Source: Nitrospirillum pindoramense (GTDB lineage: Bacteria; Pseudomonadota; Alphaproteobacteria; Azospirillales; Azospirillaceae). From it: DNA of 64,000 bases. The stretch is from contig NZ_VITR01000020.1 of NCBI RefSeq assembly GCF_007827955.1, positions 1 to 64,000 on the forward strand. The letters are read 5' to 3'. The notes beneath the pieces are model-generated. The model searched no databases and was not told the origin of the DNA. It saw only the letters and a program-made list of their open reading frames with translations. A program made the position numbers and the translations under genes. Positions 18,170 to 26,676 of this stretch are shown in pieces; the first letter of the stretch is position 1, and each line of letters starts with the position of its first letter.

Positions 18170-19597
18170 TTACTGCAGCATGGGCGTGCCGGTTTCGATT
18201 TCCACCAGGGCCGCCAGCATGGGCACGGCCAAGTCCTTGCGCTGGGTATCGCCGCTGTTGCTGCGTTCCGCCGCCGACAGGCCGGCGAGATAGGTGGTGC
18301 GCCAGCGTTGATCCTTGAACAGCAATTTGTCGGCGCGGGCGCGCTGGGCCAGGATCAGGGGCTTGGGATCGGTGCCCGTCGACAGCAGCTTGTCGATGCG
18401 GCCGGACAGGGCCTCCGCCTGCTTGCGGTCGCCGGTCTTCAGCGCGTCGGCCATCAGCTGGACGAAGGTTTCCGCCTTGATGTCCGTGTCCTGCACCTGC
18501 TCGGCATAGGTGGTGGCTAACTGCATCTCGCCCCGGGCGCCCAGGCGGCCCAGCACGGCGGGGATGGTCCAGGGGCTTTCCTGCTGCACCGTGCGCAGCA
18601 GGCCCAGCGCCAGGTTGGGGTCGCCCAGGTCGCCGGCCGCCACGGCCAGCTCGGGCGCGCAGCAATTGCCCTTGCGGTCCTTGAAGCGGCTGAACTGCTC
18701 TTCCACCGTGTTCAGGAACATGGTGTGGGCGCGGGCCACGTTGCCGGCCTTGTAGAAGCCTTCGGCGACCAGGCCCAGTTCCCAGGCGCAGTTGTTGGCC
18801 TGGGCGTAGTCCGCCGCCTCTTCCACCAGCTTGTTGGCCTGGGTCTTGTCGCCCTTCCAGATCAGCGCCTGGCTGATGTCGGTCAGGTTGTAGATGCGGG
18901 TGGAGCAGTCGTTGATGCGCCGGGTGATGTCCAGCGCCATGTCCACCTCGCCCGTCAGCGACAGGGCGCGGCCCAGGAACAGGTCGCGGCCGGTGTCCGT
19001 CACCGGCGGGGCGCGGCGGAAGGCGGCGATGAAGGGGGCGATGATCTGCTTGGTGCGGTCCTTGTCGCCCAGGTGGTAGTGGGCGACGGCCAGCGACAGC
19101 CAGTCCCAGCGCGGGGCGGTGATGGGATAGTCCACGGGCTGGATCAGCCCCTCGATCCGATACAGGAAGCAACCGGTGGACTGGGCATCGTTGCAAGCCA
19201 GGCTGCGGATGCGCGACTTGAAGTCGTTATAGTCGAAATCGCCCACGAACTGGTTGGTCGACAGCTGCACCGCCAGCGGGCTTTCCGGGCTCTGCACCAG
19301 GATGTTGGACAACAGCTTGTCCGCCTGCAGCAGCAGCCTGGTCTGTTCCTGCAGGTCATAGCTCTGGTCGGCCTTGCGGATGGCCTCCATCGCCTGGACG
19401 AACTGGCGATTGGCCATGGCCTGGGCGTCGGGCAGGGTCTGGTTGCCGGCCAGGCCGGGAATCGGCTGGGCCGCCGCCGGAGCCGCGGGCGCCAGGGCCA
19501 GCGTCAGGGCCAGGAGAGGGGCCGCTAGGACCGAAAGACCCGGGAGACGGCCCCGGAAAGCAGAGGAACCCACGGCAACACGCTCAACGACGGACAT
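18170..19597 (-). CDS. Exported helical-repeat protein of unknown function
   Basis: A 475-aa protein with a signal peptide (hydrophobic stretch about residues 18-42, ending PAAPAAAQP). The rest is rich in paired helices resembling degenerate TPR or Sel1-type units (LSLAVAHYHLGDKDRTKQI, ELGLVAEGFYKAGNVARAHTM, PELAVAAGDLGDPNLALGLL). Several Cys (RSLACNDAQSTGC, NDCSTR, NNCAWE, GNCCAPE) suggest periplasmic disulfides. Its start overlaps the BON lipoprotein stop by 14 bases, and an amidase follows upstream in the same direction, so it is probably part of a cell-envelope operon. I do not recognise a family name. Confidence 0.75.
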   Translation of the reverse strand: MSVVERVAVGSSAFRGRLPGLSVLAAPLLALTLALAPAAPAAAQPIPGLAGNQTLPDAQAMANRQFVQAMEAIRKADQSYDLQEQTRLLLQADKLLSNILVQSPESPLAVQLSTNQFVGDFDYNDFKSRIRSLACNDAQSTGCFLYRIEGLIQPVDYPITAPRWDWLSLAVAHYHLGDKDRTKQIIAPFIAAFRRAPPVTDTGRDLFLGRALSLTGEVDMALDITRRINDCSTRIYNLTDISQALIWKGDKTQANKLVEEAADYAQANNCAWELGLVAEGFYKAGNVARAHTMFLNTVEEQFSRFKDRKGNCCAPELAVAAGDLGDPNLALGLLRTVQQESPWTIPAVLGRLGARGEMQLATTYAEQVQDTDIKAETFVQLMADALKTGDRKQAEALSGRIDKLLSTGTDPKPLILAQRARADKLLFKDQRWRTTYLAGLSAAERSNSGDTQRKDLAVPMLAALVEIETGTPMLQ

Positions 19598-20183
19598 AAT
19601 TCACAACCTGGCGGACGCGGGGCAACTCACGGGCGTGCTGTAGCACGGCCTCAAGTTCCACCCCACTACGGGCGACGCCCATGATGTAGACCACCTGGTT
19701 GACGGTTTCGATGCTGTAGTTGCTGGATTTGACCTGCCCATCCAGCAGCAGGGCCGCCCACAGCTTGGTGTTGATCCAGGCGTCGGTGGCGCTGTCCGAC
19801 AGGCTGCTTTCGTCTGCGATCTTGATTTCATTCAGAACTTTGCGCACGCCGTCGGCTTGCCAGGCCAAACGCACCGCGTCCACCCGCATATCAGGGTCGC
19901 GGGCATTGCCGGTCAGCAGCACCTCGCCCCTATCGACGGTGACGTTCAGCCGGCTGTTCATCTCCGGGCTTTTTTCCTTCCACAGCCGATGAATTTGCTC
20001 ATCGATCTGGCTGTCGGGCACGGCCGGCGCTTCAGCCGCCGCCTCCGCCCGCTGGCGGGCCAATTCCGGCGACTCGCGGCCCGGCGACTGGCATCCCGCC
20101 AATAGCGCGCCCATGCCCGCCAGCAACAGAAGGACGGTGCCCGTCACGGGGCGGCGCTGGCGGAGGGGGCGGACGGAGATCAT
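19584..20183 (-). CDS. BON-domain lipoprotein
   Basis: A 199-aa protein with an N-terminal lipoprotein signal (TGTVLLLLAGMGALLAGCQSP, lipobox LAGC). Two BON domains follow: about residues 55-110 (LNVTVDRGEVLLTGNARDPDM, AVRLAWQADGVRKVLNEI) and 115-195 (DAWINTKLWAALLLDGQVKS, VNQVVYIMGVARSGVELEAVL, LPRVRQVVNYVR). Double-BON lipoproteins of the DolP (YraP) type act at the outer membrane in envelope maintenance and septal amidase regulation. That is notable because an N-acetylmuramoyl-L-alanine amidase gene lies 57 bases upstream. DolP identity is an inference. Confidence 0.88.
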   Translation of the reverse strand: MISVRPLRQRRPVTGTVLLLLAGMGALLAGCQSPGRESPELARQRAEAAAEAPAVPDSQIDEQIHRLWKEKSPEMNSRLNVTVDRGEVLLTGNARDPDMRVDAVRLAWQADGVRKVLNEIKIADESSLSDSATDAWINTKLWAALLLDGQVKSSNYSIETVNQVVYIMGVARSGVELEAVLQHARELPRVRQVVNYVRR

Positions 20184-20240
20184 CAGCGGTGCCTTGGTCC
20201 CTGTTTTTTGGAAATGCGCGTCGACAGGCTAAAAAGGAAA

Positions 20241-21059
20241 TCAGGCGAAAGTAGGGGAGGCGAGCAAGGTCGCCAACTCCCGCGCCAGGATGCCGGCGAT
20301 ACGCTTGCGTTGGGCCGGGTCGCGCAGCAGCGCCTCATCCTGGCGGTTGGACAGGAAGCCCGTTTCGACCAGGACGGAGGGGATGTCCGGCGCCTTCAAC
20401 ACCACGAAGTTGGCGGAGCGCATGGGGTTTTCCAGCAGGCGCAGGTCGCGGCCGGCACCGCGCACGATACCCTGGCGGGCGACCAGCGAGGCCGCCTTGG
20501 TGCGCCGGGTCGCCAGGTCCATCAGGATATCGGCCACGACCGGCTTGGTGTGCTTCAGGTCCAGGCCCAGGCGGTCGGCATAGTTCTCCTTGTCCGCCAG
20601 CGCCTGGGAGAAGGCGTCCGACGCCTTTTCCGACAGGGTGTAGGCGGACAGGCCCCGCGCGTTGGCGTTGGGCGCGCTGTCGGCATGAATGGACAGGAAC
20701 AGGTCGGCCTTCGCCTCCCGCGCGACGTCCACCCGCTCCCCCAACTCCAGGAAGTGGTCGTCCTCTCGCGTCAGGCCGGCGTTAAGGCCCTGGGTCTTGC
20801 GCAGTTGCAGGGCCAGCTCCTTGGCCAGGTCCAGCGTCACGTCCTTCTCATAGGTGCCCGCGTGGCCGATGGCGCCCGGGTCCTTGCCGCCATGGCCGGG
20901 ATCGATCATCACCAGCCGGGGCGTGCGCAGGGCCGCAGGGGGGCGGGCGGCGGCCGCGACCGGCTTCACCAGATGCTCGGCCTGTCCTGGGCGGACGATG
21001 CCGCCGACGCCCAGGAACGGTATTCCGACGGCAAGCCGGAGTATGGCCCTGCGATCCAT
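20241..21059 (-). CDS. N-acetylmuramoyl-L-alanine amidase (Amidase_3 family)
   Basis: A 272-aa zinc peptidoglycan amidase that cuts the bond between muramic acid and the stem peptide in the periplasm. The zinc ligands are visible: His in IDPGHGGKDPGA, Glu in YEKDVTLDLA, His in LSIHADSAPN, and the catalytic Glu in VLVETGFLSN. The N-terminus MDRRAILRLAVGIPFLGVGG has a twin-Arg start and a weak hydrophobic core, so Tat export is possible, as for AmiA/AmiC. There is no AMIN domain. First gene of a likely amidase, BON lipoprotein and solenoid operon. Confidence 0.93.
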   Translation of the reverse strand: MDRRAILRLAVGIPFLGVGGIVRPGQAEHLVKPVAAAARPPAALRTPRLVMIDPGHGGKDPGAIGHAGTYEKDVTLDLAKELALQLRKTQGLNAGLTREDDHFLELGERVDVAREAKADLFLSIHADSAPNANARGLSAYTLSEKASDAFSQALADKENYADRLGLDLKHTKPVVADILMDLATRRTKAASLVARQGIVRGAGRDLRLLENPMRSANFVVLKAPDIPSVLVETGFLSNRQDEALLRDPAQRKRIAGILARELATLLASPTFA

Positions 21060-21406
21060 GAGACTAAATCCGCCCGAAAAATTGTGTGAACTCTGTGTGT
21101 GGACTCTGCTTGCGCGTGCATCGCCATTCCGCAGCGCAACCGCGTTCCGCGCACGGCGGCGCCTGGAAAGGCCGGACCTTTCCGCATGCGGTATGTTTGA
21201 CCCGCCCCCTGGCGTATCGCAACAAAATCTTGGGGCCCGGCCACAGAAACACGGGCAGGTGTTGCGCCCCGACGACGCGTCCCACCTTTGCGCGGGCGCG
21301 TCGCCCGCCCGGGGGTGCGCCGGGCCGTGGGGGCGTGCTAAAACCGGGGAAGGTGCGCCATCGCTGCGGCGCCGTTGATCACCGTTTATGTGGGAGCCTG
21401 ATTGCC
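21060..21406. other. Divergent intergenic region between amidase and yajQ
   Basis: This 347-base stretch separates the divergent amidase and YajQ genes and must contain both promoters. No convincing -35/-10 pair, palindrome or structured element was seen. A GTGTGAACTCTGTGTGTGG repeat-like stretch near 21084 is the only local feature. Confidence 0.5.
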
Positions 21407-21892
21407 ATGCCGTCCTTCGATATCGTTTCCAAGACCGACAAAGCCGAGGTGGACAACGCCGTGGCCGGTGTGGTGCGTGAACTGGGCCAGCGCTTCGATT
21501 TCAAGGGCGCCAAGTGCACCATCGAGCACAAGGACAACGTCATCACCATCGTGGCCGATGACGCGCCCAAGCTGTCGCAGATGCAGGAAATGCTGAAGGT
21601 GCATCTGACCCGGCGCAAGCTGGACGTGGGGTGCCTGGATTGGGGCACCGACGAGCGCGCCGCCGGCGATGCCCGCCGTCAGGAAGTCAAGGTCAGGCAG
21701 GGCATCGACAAGGAACTGGCCAAGACCATCGTCAAGGCCATCAAGGACAGCAAGATGAAGGTCCAGGCCGCCATCCAGGGCGAGGAGCTGCGCGTCACCG
21801 GCAAGAAGATCGACGACCTTCAGGACGCCATCCGCCTGGTGAAGGGCCTCAAGATCGAACAGCCCCTGCAATACGAGAACTTCCGGGACTGA
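21407..21892 (+). CDS. yajQ: YajQ family nucleotide-binding protein
   Basis: A 161-aa cytosolic protein, full length for the family, with two ferredoxin-like halves. Diagnostic blocks are PSFDIVSKTDKAEVDNAV, GQRFDFKGAKCTIEHKDN, LDVGCLDWG and VKAIKDSKMKVQAAIQGEEL ending in LQYENFRD. A Xanthomonas homologue binds cyclic di-GMP; other members bind nucleic acid or nucleotides, so the ligand here is inferred. The ATG at 21407 begins the conserved MPSFDIVSK; GGGAG lies upstream. Its last 44 bases overlap the 3' end of a convergent histidine kinase gene. Confidence 0.95.
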   Translation: MPSFDIVSKTDKAEVDNAVAGVVRELGQRFDFKGAKCTIEHKDNVITIVADDAPKLSQMQEMLKVHLTRRKLDVGCLDWGTDERAAGDARRQEVKVRQGIDKELAKTIVKAIKDSKMKVQAAIQGEELRVTGKKIDDLQDAIRLVKGLKIEQPLQYENFRD

Positions 21893-23771
21893 CGCCCGGG
21901 CCCGGCGCGGCGGCCCCTTTGCCGCCGTCCGCCCCACGATCTCCGGTCCCATGCGCCAGCGCGTCCGCCACCATGCGCTGCAGGCGGGGTGGGGCGATGG
22001 GTTTGTGGGCCACGACCACGCCCACGGCGGCGGCCTGCTCCATCAACTGGGGATCGGTATCCCCCGTGACCAGCATGCCGCTGACGTCGGCGCCGTAGCG
22101 GGACCGGATGTCGGCGATGATGTCCATGCCGCGTCGGTTCCCTGGCAGGCGGTTGTCGGAAATGACCAGGCGCGGCGCCGCCCCGGCCTTGGCCAGCCCC
22201 TCGAACAGCGCCTCGGGCGTCGGGGCGGCCAGGGGCACGCAGCCCCAATCCTCCACCATGGCCTCCAACGCCGCCAATTGCAGCGGGTCGTCCTCCAGCA
22301 AGGCGACCAACGGGCCCTCCCCGGCTGGCTGCCCGGTCTGGTCGGCCGACGTTTCCTTTTCCTTGGCGGGTTCCTTGGCCGGGGGCTCCGTCACCGGCGG
22401 TTCGGCGGCGGGCTCCCGCACCGGGGGTGGGGCGGACGGGGGCTCCCTGACCGGCGTGTCGGCGACCGGCGTGGCGGCCGTGGGCCGCGCCCCGGTGACC
22501 AGGACGGGACCCAAGGCGGCCCCCAAGGCGGGAGGGGCGGCGGGCCGGGCCGGTTCAGCCAGGGGCAGGGTGATGGTGAAGCCGGAGCCCCGGTTGGGCG
22601 TCGAGACGACCGTGACGGTCAACCCCAGCAGGGTCGCCGTCTTCTTGACGATGGCCAGACCCAGGCCCAGTCCGTGCTGGGCGTCCCGCTTGTTCTGGGC
22701 GGCTTTCGCCGGGCCGCCGGCGGGGCAGGCCGCCGTGTCGCCCCGATAGAATTCATCGAAGATGAAGGGCAGCTGGTCCGCCGGGATGCCGCAGCCGGTG
22801 TCCCACACCTGCAACTGCACGCTGCCCCCTTGCCGACGGCAGCCGATGAGGATGCCGCCCTCGCGGGTGTGGCGCACGGCGTTGACGATCAGGTTGCGCA
22901 CCATGCGGTCGATCAGCACCGGGTCGCTGTCGACCTGGGCGCTGGTGCCGATGCAGCGCAGGCGGACGCCGTTGGCCGCGGCCAGCGGCCTGAACTCCCC
23001 GGCCAGCCGTTCCATCACCGTGGATAGGGCAAAGCGAGTCGGCGTGGGCGTGACGGTCGCCGCCTCCAGCGCGGAGATCTGGACCAGGGCGTTCAGCAGA
23101 TCCTCGGTGGCGTCCAGCGACTCCGTCAGCTTGGCCGCCAGGTCGCGCTGGGCATCCTCGGTAAGGCGGGCCTCCAGCAGATGCAGGAACAGGCGCATGG
23201 CCTGGAACGGTTGGCGCAGGTCATGGCTGGCGGCGGCCAGGAAGCGGGACTTGGCCCGGTTGGCGCGTTCCGCCTCCGCCTTCACCGCCTGCGCCTCGGC
23301 CAGGGCCACGGCGCCGCGGCGTGCCGCCTCCACCGTGATGTCCAGGCCCAGGCCGACGATGCCCACGACGCGGCCATCGGCCTCGCGATGGGGCTCCAGC
23401 ACCAGGTCGTACAAGCGGCTTTCCGTCTCGCCGGGGATTTCCAGGCGGAACATGTGCCGCTCACCCCGGCCGGTTTCCAGGATGCGGCCCTTGATGGCGT
23501 GCAGGGTGGTGAAGCCTTCGGCGCTTTTTCCGCGGCCGTTGCGGATGTCCAGGTCGGTCAGGCCCAGAACGCCGGGACCGAAGGCGGCCACCGGACCCTT
23601 GGCCCAAACGTAACGCAAGTCGCCGTCCTGCACGAACGCCAGCAAGGGTGCTGGGGCCGACAGGCGGTTCAGTAAGGCGTTTTCAGCCTTGAGCGCGGCG
23701 TTTTCGGCGCGCAGGCGGGCCAATTCTTCCCGCTGCTCTCCCGGCTCCCGGCCTAGAATGCGATTTAACAT
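21849..23771 (-). CDS. Cytosolic hybrid histidine kinase with C-terminal receiver
   Basis: A 640-aa sensor kinase with no transmembrane segment. Order: short coiled coil (about 13-36), PAS-like sensor (40-148), HisKA with phospho-acceptor His183 in AASHDLRQPFQ, HATPase_c (NLIVNAVRHTREG, DTGCGIP, GLGLAIVKKTATLLG), a Pro/Glu linker of repeated EP motifs, and a receiver domain (LLEDDPLQLAALEAMVE, Asp in LVISDNRLPG, Lys in AHKP). The start at 23771 gives a typical coiled-coil N-terminus. No dedicated output partner is adjacent. Its last 44 bases are antisense to the yajQ 3' end. Confidence 0.9.
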   Translation of the reverse strand: MLNRILGREPGEQREELARLRAENAALKAENALLNRLSAPAPLLAFVQDGDLRYVWAKGPVAAFGPGVLGLTDLDIRNGRGKSAEGFTTLHAIKGRILETGRGERHMFRLEIPGETESRLYDLVLEPHREADGRVVGIVGLGLDITVEAARRGAVALAEAQAVKAEAERANRAKSRFLAAASHDLRQPFQAMRLFLHLLEARLTEDAQRDLAAKLTESLDATEDLLNALVQISALEAATVTPTPTRFALSTVMERLAGEFRPLAAANGVRLRCIGTSAQVDSDPVLIDRMVRNLIVNAVRHTREGGILIGCRRQGGSVQLQVWDTGCGIPADQLPFIFDEFYRGDTAACPAGGPAKAAQNKRDAQHGLGLGLAIVKKTATLLGLTVTVVSTPNRGSGFTITLPLAEPARPAAPPALGAALGPVLVTGARPTAATPVADTPVREPPSAPPPVREPAAEPPVTEPPAKEPAKEKETSADQTGQPAGEGPLVALLEDDPLQLAALEAMVEDWGCVPLAAPTPEALFEGLAKAGAAPRLVISDNRLPGNRRGMDIIADIRSRYGADVSGMLVTGDTDPQLMEQAAAVGVVVAHKPIAPPRLQRMVADALAHGTGDRGADGGKGAAAPGPGVSPGSSRIAGAVRS

Positions 23772-23931
23772 AGCCCTACCAGACGTTTTACTTGCCAGGC
23801 TGGGAGTTAATCCTCTTTTAGGCCAAAAGCGAAGTGCGCCCTTGGGCGTAGGCCCGCAGGGGGAGGCCATTTGGCGGGGGTGCGGGAAAGGGTCGCGGGG
23901 AACGCCAGCCGGCCGAAGCCCGCCGCCGCCT

Positions 23932-24933
23932 TTATCCCCAAAGATCCGGCGGCGGCGGCGCGGCCGTGGTGCCGTCATAGGTGACGCCCGGCGACCGGTC
24001 CCGGGCCAGCAGCAGTGGGCCGTCCAGATCCACGAACGCGGCGCCCTGGGCCAGCAGGTGCGCCGGCGCCATGGAGAGGGAGGTGGCCACCATGCATCCC
24101 ACCATGACCTGAAGGCCCGCCGCCTCGCATGCCGCCTTCAGGGCCAGCGCCTCGGTCAGGCCGCCAGTCTTGTCCAGCTTGATGTTGGCCACGTGATAGC
24201 GGCCCACCAGGGCCGCCAGGCTGTCCAGTCCGTGCACGGACTCGTCGGCGCCCAACGGGATGGGGCAGGCGTGGCCCGCCAGGTCGGCGTCACGGCCGGC
24301 GGGCAGGGGCTGCTCCAGCAGTTCCACACCCAAGGCCGCCAGGCGCGGGGCGTAACGGTCCAGCTGCTCCAGGCTCCAGCCCTCGTTGGCGTCCACCATC
24401 AGTCGGGACAGGGGCGCGTTTTCCCGCACCGCCGCCACCCGCTCCAGATCCCCGTCCCCCGTCAGCTTCAGTTTGAGCAAGGGGTAGTGGCTGGCCGCCG
24501 CCGCCGCCCGGCCCATGTTTTCAGGCGTGTCCACCGACAGGGTGAAGGCGGTGGACAGGGGGCCCGGCGCCGCCGCCAACCCGGCCAGGCGCCAGGCCGG
24601 CGTGCCCGTCAGCTTGGCCTCCAAATCCCACAGGGCGCAGTCCAGCGCGTTGCGCGCCGCACCCGGCGGCATGCGCCTCTGCAATTCCGCGCGGGTCAGC
24701 CCGGCGGCCACCGCGCCGCTTTGGGCGTCCAGCGCCGCCATCACCCCCGCCACCGTTTCACCATAGCGGGCATAGGGTACGCATTCGCCCCGGCCGGTGA
24801 CGGGGCCGCGCGGTCCCTCGGCGGTCACCTCCGCCACCACCACCCGGGCCTCCGTCTTGGCGCCGCGGGAGATGCGGAAGGTGCCGCGGATGGGGAAGGT
24901 TTCGGCACGGATGACGAGAACAGGCTGGGGCAT
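23932..24933 (-). CDS. Dipeptide epimerase, enolase superfamily (L-Ala-D/L-Glu epimerase-like)
   Basis: A 333-aa member of the muconate-lactonizing branch of the enolase superfamily. The KxK catalytic pair is in LLKLKLTGDG; metal-ligand and second-base positions are in MVDANEGWS, GADESVHG and NIKLDKTGG. These match L-Ala-D/L-Glu epimerases (YcjG/YkfB), which recycle murein peptides in the cytoplasm. The start at 24933 gives MPQPVLVIRAETFPI; a longer frame adds a basic stretch. Dipeptide specificity is inferred. Divergent from a membrane protein. Confidence 0.9.
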   Translation of the reverse strand: MPQPVLVIRAETFPIRGTFRISRGAKTEARVVVAEVTAEGPRGPVTGRGECVPYARYGETVAGVMAALDAQSGAVAAGLTRAELQRRMPPGAARNALDCALWDLEAKLTGTPAWRLAGLAAAPGPLSTAFTLSVDTPENMGRAAAAASHYPLLKLKLTGDGDLERVAAVRENAPLSRLMVDANEGWSLEQLDRYAPRLAALGVELLEQPLPAGRDADLAGHACPIPLGADESVHGLDSLAALVGRYHVANIKLDKTGGLTEALALKAACEAAGLQVMVGCMVATSLSMAPAHLLAQGAAFVDLDGPLLLARDRSPGVTYDGTTAAPPPPDLWG

Positions 24934-25055
24934 CAGGATATACCTTGGCGAAAGGTGCCGCCGCCGGCGGGGCGCGGCAACATAACGCTTCGCCACGGCC
25001 GGCGCGATCCGGCATTCTCCGGGGCGGCGGGACGGTAGTCGAGGGTTGGGTGGTG

Positions 25056-25883
25056 ATGGAGGATGGACGGCGCAAGCCGGTGGTCTGGCATGAGGCGGCG
25101 GCCGCGTTCCGGGAGGTCTTGTCCGACCCTGGACGGACCGCGCGTTTCGCCGGCATGCCGGCCCTGGTGATGATGGCGTTGTACGTCATCCTGGCGTTGA
25201 CCTATCCGCGGCCTGCCAACCCGGCGCTGGAGGACGCGTGGGAAAACGAGGTCCTGCCCCTCTACCTCATCCCCACCTTCTTCAATGCCTGGTTTTTCAT
25301 CCGCATGCAGGTGTGGTGGGCGCGGTGGGTGCTGCTGGCCGATGATCGCGTGGCCTTTCTCAGCCCCAGCCTGGGGCGTCGCGAACTGGCCTATTTCACC
25401 TGGTCGTTGGCGGCGGCCGTGACCACCTTGCCGGTCCTGGTCTTCCTGCTGCCGTTGCTGAGCCTGATCCAGAGCGCCCTGGTGGCGCTGGGGATGGAGA
25501 TGCCGACGTCGGTCATGAACGGCCTGGTCGTGATGGCTGCGCTGCCGCCGGTCCTGATCATGGCGGGCATCTACGGCCGCCTGATGGTGGGGGTGGTGCC
25601 CCTGGCGGTCGGTGGCGTCGCCTCGTTCCGCCAAGGCTGGGTCGCCACCCGTGGGGTCTCTCTGCGGCTGACAGCGCTCAGCCTGCTGACCGTGCTGCCG
25701 TCCCTGATCACCCTGGTCTTCAGCCGCCTGACCGATCCCGTCGAGATCGCGGCGAGCTATGCCGTCAGCGTCGGCCTCTATGGCGTCGCCTGGGGCGCCT
25801 ATGCCGTCATGGTGGCCCGGTTCTACGGGCTGACCCTGGGGCGCGCCCGCCGGTCGGTGCCGGCGGTGGCGCCGTCCCCGTAA
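25056..25883 (+). CDS. Predicted six-segment membrane protein, unknown function
   Basis: A 275-aa protein with about six hydrophobic segments after a soluble N-terminus (VWHEAAAAFREVLSDPGR). Segments include MPALVMMALYVILAL, LPLYLIPTFFNAWFFI, VLVFLLPLLSLIQSALVAL and LPPVLIMAGIYGRLMVGVVPL. The pattern resembles uncharacterised alphaproteobacterial proteins, but I cannot name a family. The start at 25056 follows GGGTGG; upstream in-frame codons cover the divergent promoter. Followed by a short hairpin. Confidence 0.75.
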   Translation: MEDGRRKPVVWHEAAAAFREVLSDPGRTARFAGMPALVMMALYVILALTYPRPANPALEDAWENEVLPLYLIPTFFNAWFFIRMQVWWARWVLLADDRVAFLSPSLGRRELAYFTWSLAAAVTTLPVLVFLLPLLSLIQSALVALGMEMPTSVMNGLVVMAALPPVLIMAGIYGRLMVGVVPLAVGGVASFRQGWVATRGVSLRLTALSLLTVLPSLITLVFSRLTDPVEIAASYAVSVGLYGVAWGAYAVMVARFYGLTLGRARRSVPAVAPSP

Positions 25884-25895
25884 AGGCAACTATTG

Positions 25896-25913
25896 CCCAG
25901 GCGATACCGCCTG
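25896..25913. repeat. Short hairpin and left 14-bp direct repeat
   Basis: CAGGCG-ATAC-CGCCTG (25898-25913) is a perfect 6-bp stem just after the membrane protein stop. The 14 bases CCCAGGCGATACCG (25896-25909) occur again at 26645-26658, so identical short repeats bracket the orphan gene between them. Confidence 0.5.
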
Positions 25914-25991
25914 TAGGTAAAAAGTGCCGGTAAAAATTTCCCGTTGCGGGGATTTCCCAAGCGGTCGGGGCCCTCGCAGTTATGCAAGCAT

Positions 25992-26007
25992 TGGCATGAT
26001 GGTTGCG
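25992..26007 (+). promoter_or_regulatory. Sigma-54-type promoter of the duplicated orphan gene
   Basis: TGGCATGATGGTTGCG has GG (25993-25994) and GC (26005-26006) separated by exactly ten bases, within TGGCA and TTGC contexts, as required for the RpoN -24/-12 element. Transcription would begin near 26018, giving a 26-base leader with GGAGAG before the ATG at 26044. Confidence 0.7.
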
Positions 26008-26043
26008 TTGGTGCACCCACCTTCTTCTGGAGAGTGCATCGCC

Positions 26044-26577
26044 ATGACCGTCAGCTCCATTAGCCATTCGCCGCTTTCTCCCACCCAATCCAACGCGAGC
26101 GGCCCCGTCGGGGGATCCGCCGCCCCCTCCGCCGGATTCAGCAGTTTGCTCGGTGGCGGAAATACCGAGACAGATTCAATAAATGTAAATCTGCCCAACG
26201 GTTTCTCCGTGGGCCTCTCTCATGTCGGCGGGGGCTTCAGCGGCTTTAGCGCCCAGATGCTGAGTTCGTTGGAAAACATGGTGAAAACGTTCAGCAATGT
26301 GGACACCCAGAATGGCGCGCAGCCATCGGGCAAAGCACCAGGCCACCCGGGGTCGGGTGATGGCTCTGGCACTCAGCAGTTCCGCACGCTGGACACCTTC
26401 CATGTGGATCTGCCGGACGGTACCTCCGTCACGATCCACCATGGCGGCCCGGATGGCGAAAACAATCCTGCCGCCATGGATGCCATGGTGCAGGCGATGC
26501 AGTCGCTGATGAGCGATTTCGCCGACGTCGCCACCCAGACCAAAGGCATCAACCGCTCACTGCTCAACCATGGCTGA
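26044..26577 (+). CDS. Orphan protein with internal duplication, unknown function
   Basis: A 177-aa Ser/Gly-rich protein with no signal peptide, membrane segment or Cys. Two copies of a unit are visible: about 43-91 (INVNLPNGFSVGLSHVGGGF, then a Met-rich helix ending NVDTQN) and about 119-167 (FHVDLPDGTSVTIHHGGPDG, then a helix ending DVATQT). Each has a short beta hairpin with LPxGxSV, a His and Gly pair, then a helix. It is driven by a sigma-54-like promoter and bracketed by 14-bp direct repeats. I recognise no family; a secreted or regulated-process protein is possible but unproved. Confidence 0.72.
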   Translation: MTVSSISHSPLSPTQSNASGPVGGSAAPSAGFSSLLGGGNTETDSINVNLPNGFSVGLSHVGGGFSGFSAQMLSSLENMVKTFSNVDTQNGAQPSGKAPGHPGSGDGSGTQQFRTLDTFHVDLPDGTSVTIHHGGPDGENNPAAMDAMVQAMQSLMSDFADVATQTKGINRSLLNHG

Positions 26578-26644
26578 CGCCGGCGGCGTCAAATTGGAAC
26601 CGCAGCCGGCTATGACGGGGTCTGCCTGCGAGCAGATCCACGCT

Positions 26645-26658
26645 CCCAGGCGATACCG
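26645..26658. repeat. Right 14-bp direct repeat
   Basis: CCCAGGCGATACCG is identical to 25896-25909. The pair bounds a 735-bp stretch holding the orphan gene and its promoter; no inverted terminal repeats or recombinase accompany it. Confidence 0.45.
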
Positions 26659-26676
26659 GCTTTCCGCGATCCGCCC

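Noticed and set aside
16713-19196. A very long minus-strand open frame across the LytTR and ketopantoate reductase genes
   Set aside because: It is antisense to genes with clear domains and its translation is low-complexity Arg/Pro/Gly/His, as expected from GC-rich codon bias.
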